DNA from: Prochlorococcus sp. AG-347-I15
GTDB taxonomy: Bacteria > Cyanobacteriota > Cyanobacteriia > PCC-6307 > Cyanobiaceae
Assembly: GCA_003281585.1 (NCBI GenBank)
Contig: QCBN01000003.1
Coordinates: 1-64,000, forward strand
Length of the DNA stretch: 64,000 nucleotides
Reading direction: 5' to 3'
Below the pieces are notes generated by a model that was given only the letters and a program-made list of their open reading frames with translations, was not told the origin of the DNA and ran no database searches. The translations under genes were made by a program, and so were the position numbers. Below, piece by piece: positions 60,957 through 64,000 of the stretch (positions are counted from its first letter, which is position 1; the number at the start of each line of letters is the position of its first letter).

Positions 60957-62342
60957 TTAAGCATCTAAAAGTCTCAAAAGTTCTTCAATATGAGATTCTT
61001 TTGTATTGTAATTTCCCATGACAACCCGTAAAAAATATTTACCTTTAAATTTTGGTCTAGAAAGCATAAAATTATTGTTAATTAGTTCATTAACTTTAGT
61101 TTGTGTCCATGCATCAGAGTCTTTTGGCTGAAGTTTCTTTGGTAAGAATGAAACAATATGAAGAGGACCTGAATATATATCAAATTTATTTTTATTAATT
61201 TTTTTTATAAAAAAATCTTTTCTTTTAATTGATGATTTTAATATATTTTCTATTCCATTCAGACCTAAAAAACGTAACCCAAGCCATAGTTTGATGACCT
61301 CTGCAGGTCTAGAACCTTGTATGCCTATTTCTCCTCTATTTACTATATTTTCTTTAGATGATAAATATGGTAGTCCAGTATTAAAAGTATTTTCTAAAGT
61401 ACTCATATTTGAAACCAATAACAAAGATGAAGTCTTTGTAATGCCAATTATTTTTTGTGGATTTATCGTTATCGAATTAGCCTGATTAATATTATTTAAA
61501 CCTTCTATTGGAATAGATGTTATGGCATAAATCCCTCCAATTGAACCATCAATATGTAACCATATGTTTCTTTGTTTACAGATTTCACTTATTTCTTCAA
61601 TAGGATCAATAGCTCCTCTTACAGTTGTCCCAACGGTGGCAACAATAGCAAATATTTTTTTATTTTCTATTGAACAATTATCTAAAGACTTTCTGAGATC
61701 GTTTATATCCATTCGACCTTGATTATCAGTTTTAATCCTGACAAGATTCTTAGTATCAAGACCCATTACTCTCATACATTTAACGAAGGAAGAATGAGCA
61801 TCTTCACTAACAAGTAATACAGAATTAGGATTTGTATCTAATCCAGCATTATTTCTAGCTGCTATAAGTGCATTCAAATTACTTAATGTACCTCCGCTAG
61901 CAGCTATACCTCCTGAGAAATCATTAAACCCTATTTTATTGGCAAACCATTTGCATAATGATTCCTCAAGCAAAGTTACACTTGGTGATAACTCGTAAGC
62001 AAGAAGATTATTATTTATACCAGCAGCAATTAAATCTCCTAAAATAGAGAAAATTAAAGGAGGGGGATCAAGGTGAGCTAATGAGCCAGGATGAACTGGA
62101 TTAAATGAATTATTCAAAAGAGATTCAATCTCAGAAAACAAATCTTCTTCAGAGTTACCATTTTCTGCAGGCATAATGCACTTGAAACTTTCATCAAAAG
62201 GTAATGGACCATTTTTATCGGCTTTTGAGAACCAATCACAAAGAATTTGAGTTGTATTATTTAGGAGAGTAATTAAGTTATCGTTAGTCCCTAAATACGA
62301 AGGGAAGTATTTATCTTTTTTATTAATTAAATCTTCAGTCAT
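60957..62342 (-). CDS. PLP-dependent group II decarboxylase (diaminobutyrate/glutamate-decarboxylase-like)
   Basis: HPGSLAHLDPPPLIFSILGDLIAAGINNNLLAYELSPSVTLLE, ASGGTLSNLNAL, WLHIDGSIGG, SITINPQKIIG. Confidence 0.9.
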   Translation of the reverse strand: MTEDLINKKDKYFPSYLGTNDNLITLLNNTTQILCDWFSKADKNGPLPFDESFKCIMPAENGNSEEDLFSEIESLLNNSFNPVHPGSLAHLDPPPLIFSILGDLIAAGINNNLLAYELSPSVTLLEESLCKWFANKIGFNDFSGGIAASGGTLSNLNALIAARNNAGLDTNPNSVLLVSEDAHSSFVKCMRVMGLDTKNLVRIKTDNQGRMDINDLRKSLDNCSIENKKIFAIVATVGTTVRGAIDPIEEISEICKQRNIWLHIDGSIGGIYAITSIPIEGLNNINQANSITINPQKIIGITKTSSLLLVSNMSTLENTFNTGLPYLSSKENIVNRGEIGIQGSRPAEVIKLWLGLRFLGLNGIENILKSSIKRKDFFIKKINKNKFDIYSGPLHIVSFLPKKLQPKDSDAWTQTKVNELINNNFMLSRPKFKGKYFLRVVMGNYNTKESHIEELLRLLDA

Positions 62343-62385
62343 CAGATAAGATATCTATTAATAAGTTTATTCTTAATATTGGTAA

Positions 62386-62901
62386 ATGAGGTATATTTTT
62401 GAAAATGTAAATAGTAATTATGATAAACAGAAAGGAATAAATATTTTAAAATACTCAAGATGGATGAACTCTATTTTAAGAAGATCAGAAGAAATTGGAA
62501 AAGTTGAGTTACCAATCTGTTCAATAATTTTAGATGAGAAAGGAAGATGTATTGGAAGAGGGGTTAACAGGAGAAATATAAATAATGATCCATTAGGTCA
62601 TGCTGAAATTATGGCACTAAGGCAGGCATCTCTAATAAAAAATGATTGGAGATTTAATGAATGTATTATCATCACAAATTTAGAACCATGTACCATGTGT
62701 GCATCGGCACTTATTCAAGCAAGGATGGGTAAAGTTGTTTTTGGTGCCTACGATAAGAAAAGAGGTGGATTAGGCGGCTCAATTGACTTGTCAAAGCATA
62801 AAAGTTCTCATCACAAAATGGAAATCGTAGGAGGTATTTTAGAAGACGAATGCAGTAAAATTTTACAATTATGGTTTAAAAAGTTGAGGACTCAAAAATA
62901 G
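62386..62901 (+). CDS. tadA: tRNA-adenosine deaminase-like CMP/dCMP deaminase family
   Basis: GHAEIMALRQASLI (HAE), LEPCTMCASALIQARMGKVVFGAYDKKRG (PCxxC). Confidence 0.92.
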   Translation: MRYIFENVNSNYDKQKGINILKYSRWMNSILRRSEEIGKVELPICSIILDEKGRCIGRGVNRRNINNDPLGHAEIMALRQASLIKNDWRFNECIIITNLEPCTMCASALIQARMGKVVFGAYDKKRGGLGGSIDLSKHKSSHHKMEIVGGILEDECSKILQLWFKKLRTQK

Positions 62902-64000
62902 CATATTTTTTTAACTCAGTATCAAATAGGTTTAATAATCTGTCTACATTCTCCTCACTTGAGTTAAAGCCCATTAATCCTATGCGCCATACCTTACCAG
63001 ACAGTTCTCCAAGTCCATTTCCTATTTCTATTCCAAAGTTTCTTAAAAGATGATTTCTAAAACCATCTCCATCAACTGCAGGTGGGATCTTAACTGTTGT
63101 AAGAGTTGGCAATCGATAATCCTCTGATACATGTAATTCCATTCCAAGACTTTCTAAACCTTTCCAAAGTTTCTTTGCATTAATATTATGCCTATACCAA
63201 ATATTCTCTAAACCTTCATTTGCAATTAATCGTAAACCTTCTCGAATAGCAAAATTCATATTTACAGGGGCAGTATGATGGTAAACGCGATCAGAACCCC
63301 AATATTTATTTAAAAGAGATAAATCTAAATACCAGTTAGGAACTTTTGTTTTTCTTGAACTTAGTTTATCTTCAGCTCTCTTATTCATTGTAAAAGGACT
63401 AAGTCCAGGCGGGCAGCTTAATCCTTTCTGGCTACAACTATACGCTAAATCTATTTTCCATTCATCTATCAATAGTTCTAGAGCTCCAAGGGAAGTAACT
63501 GCATCAACTAAAAACAAGCAGTTATTTTTTCTACATAAATCACCAATTCCATTAAGAGGTTGTAAAACCCCACTAGATGTTTCAGCGTGAACAATTGCAA
63601 ATATAGCTGGTTTTTTAGTCTCTATTTCATACTTAATTTCTTCATAAGAAAAGGATTCACCCCAAGGTTTTTCCATAACAGATACATCTGCTTTATATCT
63701 AGTTGCCATATCAACAAGTCTGTCTCCAAAATATCCTTTTTTAGCGATAAGAATTTTTTCTCCTTCCTCTATAAAGTTAGCAATTGAAGCTTCCATAGCT
63801 GCACTACCAGTACCACTCATTGGAAGTGTAAGACGATTATTACATTGCCAGGTATATCTTAGAAGTTGTTGAACATCAGACATCAATGAAATATATGCTT
63901 CATCTAAGTGACCAATTGGATTTAAGGAAAGAGCATTTAGAACTTCTGGATGCGCGTTTGAAGGGCCAGGACCTAATAAAAGTCTAGAGGGAACATAAGT
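62876..64000 (-). CDS. Alanine/serine-glyoxylate aminotransferase family, 5' end outside the window
   Basis: Frame stays open to 64000: …TYVPSRLLLGPGPSNAHPEVLNALSLNPIGHLDEAYISLMSDVQQLLRYTWQ…; SCSQKGLSCPPGLS PLP-lysine motif. Confidence 0.92.
   Translation of the reverse strand, partial: TYVPSRLLLGPGPSNAHPEVLNALSLNPIGHLDEAYISLMSDVQQLLRYTWQCNNRLTLPMSGTGSAAMEASIANFIEEGEKILIAKKGYFGDRLVDMATRYKADVSVMEKPWGESFSYEEIKYEIETKKPAIFAIVHAETSSGVLQPLNGIGDLCRKNNCLFLVDAVTSLGALELLIDEWKIDLAYSCSQKGLSCPPGLSPFTMNKRAEDKLSSRKTKVPNWYLDLSLLNKYWGSDRVYHHTAPVNMNFAIREGLRLIANEGLENIWYRHNINAKKLWKGLESLGMELHVSEDYRLPTLTTVKIPPAVDGDGFRNHLLRNFGIEIGNGLGELSGKVWRIGLMGFNSSEENVDRLLNLFDTELKKYAIFESSTF

Overview
This window is AT-rich cyanobacterial chromosome. 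Gene content and compactness suggest a high-light Prochlorococcus relative; that assignment is inference from gene families, not a database match. About 55 protein genes are supported. Most are core housekeeping or photosynthesis-associated genes: metG, rpsR, rpmG, pheT, metH, ilvE, cobN, hemJ-like, uvrC, coaD, dacB, dapF, leuS, pgi, purN, argC, ribBA, dnaK/dnaJ, suhB, hisZ, htpG, rpmB, prxQ/bcp, psaK, dxs, ilvA, scpB, pyk, bioY, lspA, tadA and others. There are two tRNAs, Met(CAT) and Ser(GGA), both on the minus strand. I found no CRISPR array, transposase, integrase, prophage or rRNA. The least ordinary stretch is bp 1-2720, which is rich in microproteins (several under 60 aa and absent from the ORF track). 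It contains a small ribbon-helix-helix gene with palindromic operator-like boxes bracketing a perfect TATAAT, a structured-RNA candidate, and an orphan thioredoxin-like protein. A second unusual spot is bp 12.3-13.9 kb, with an RHH/J-domain fusion protein and a pair of ~51-bp imperfect repeats carrying palindromes. I did not find strong evidence for a large, wholly new system. The findings are graded local observations that need comparative checks.
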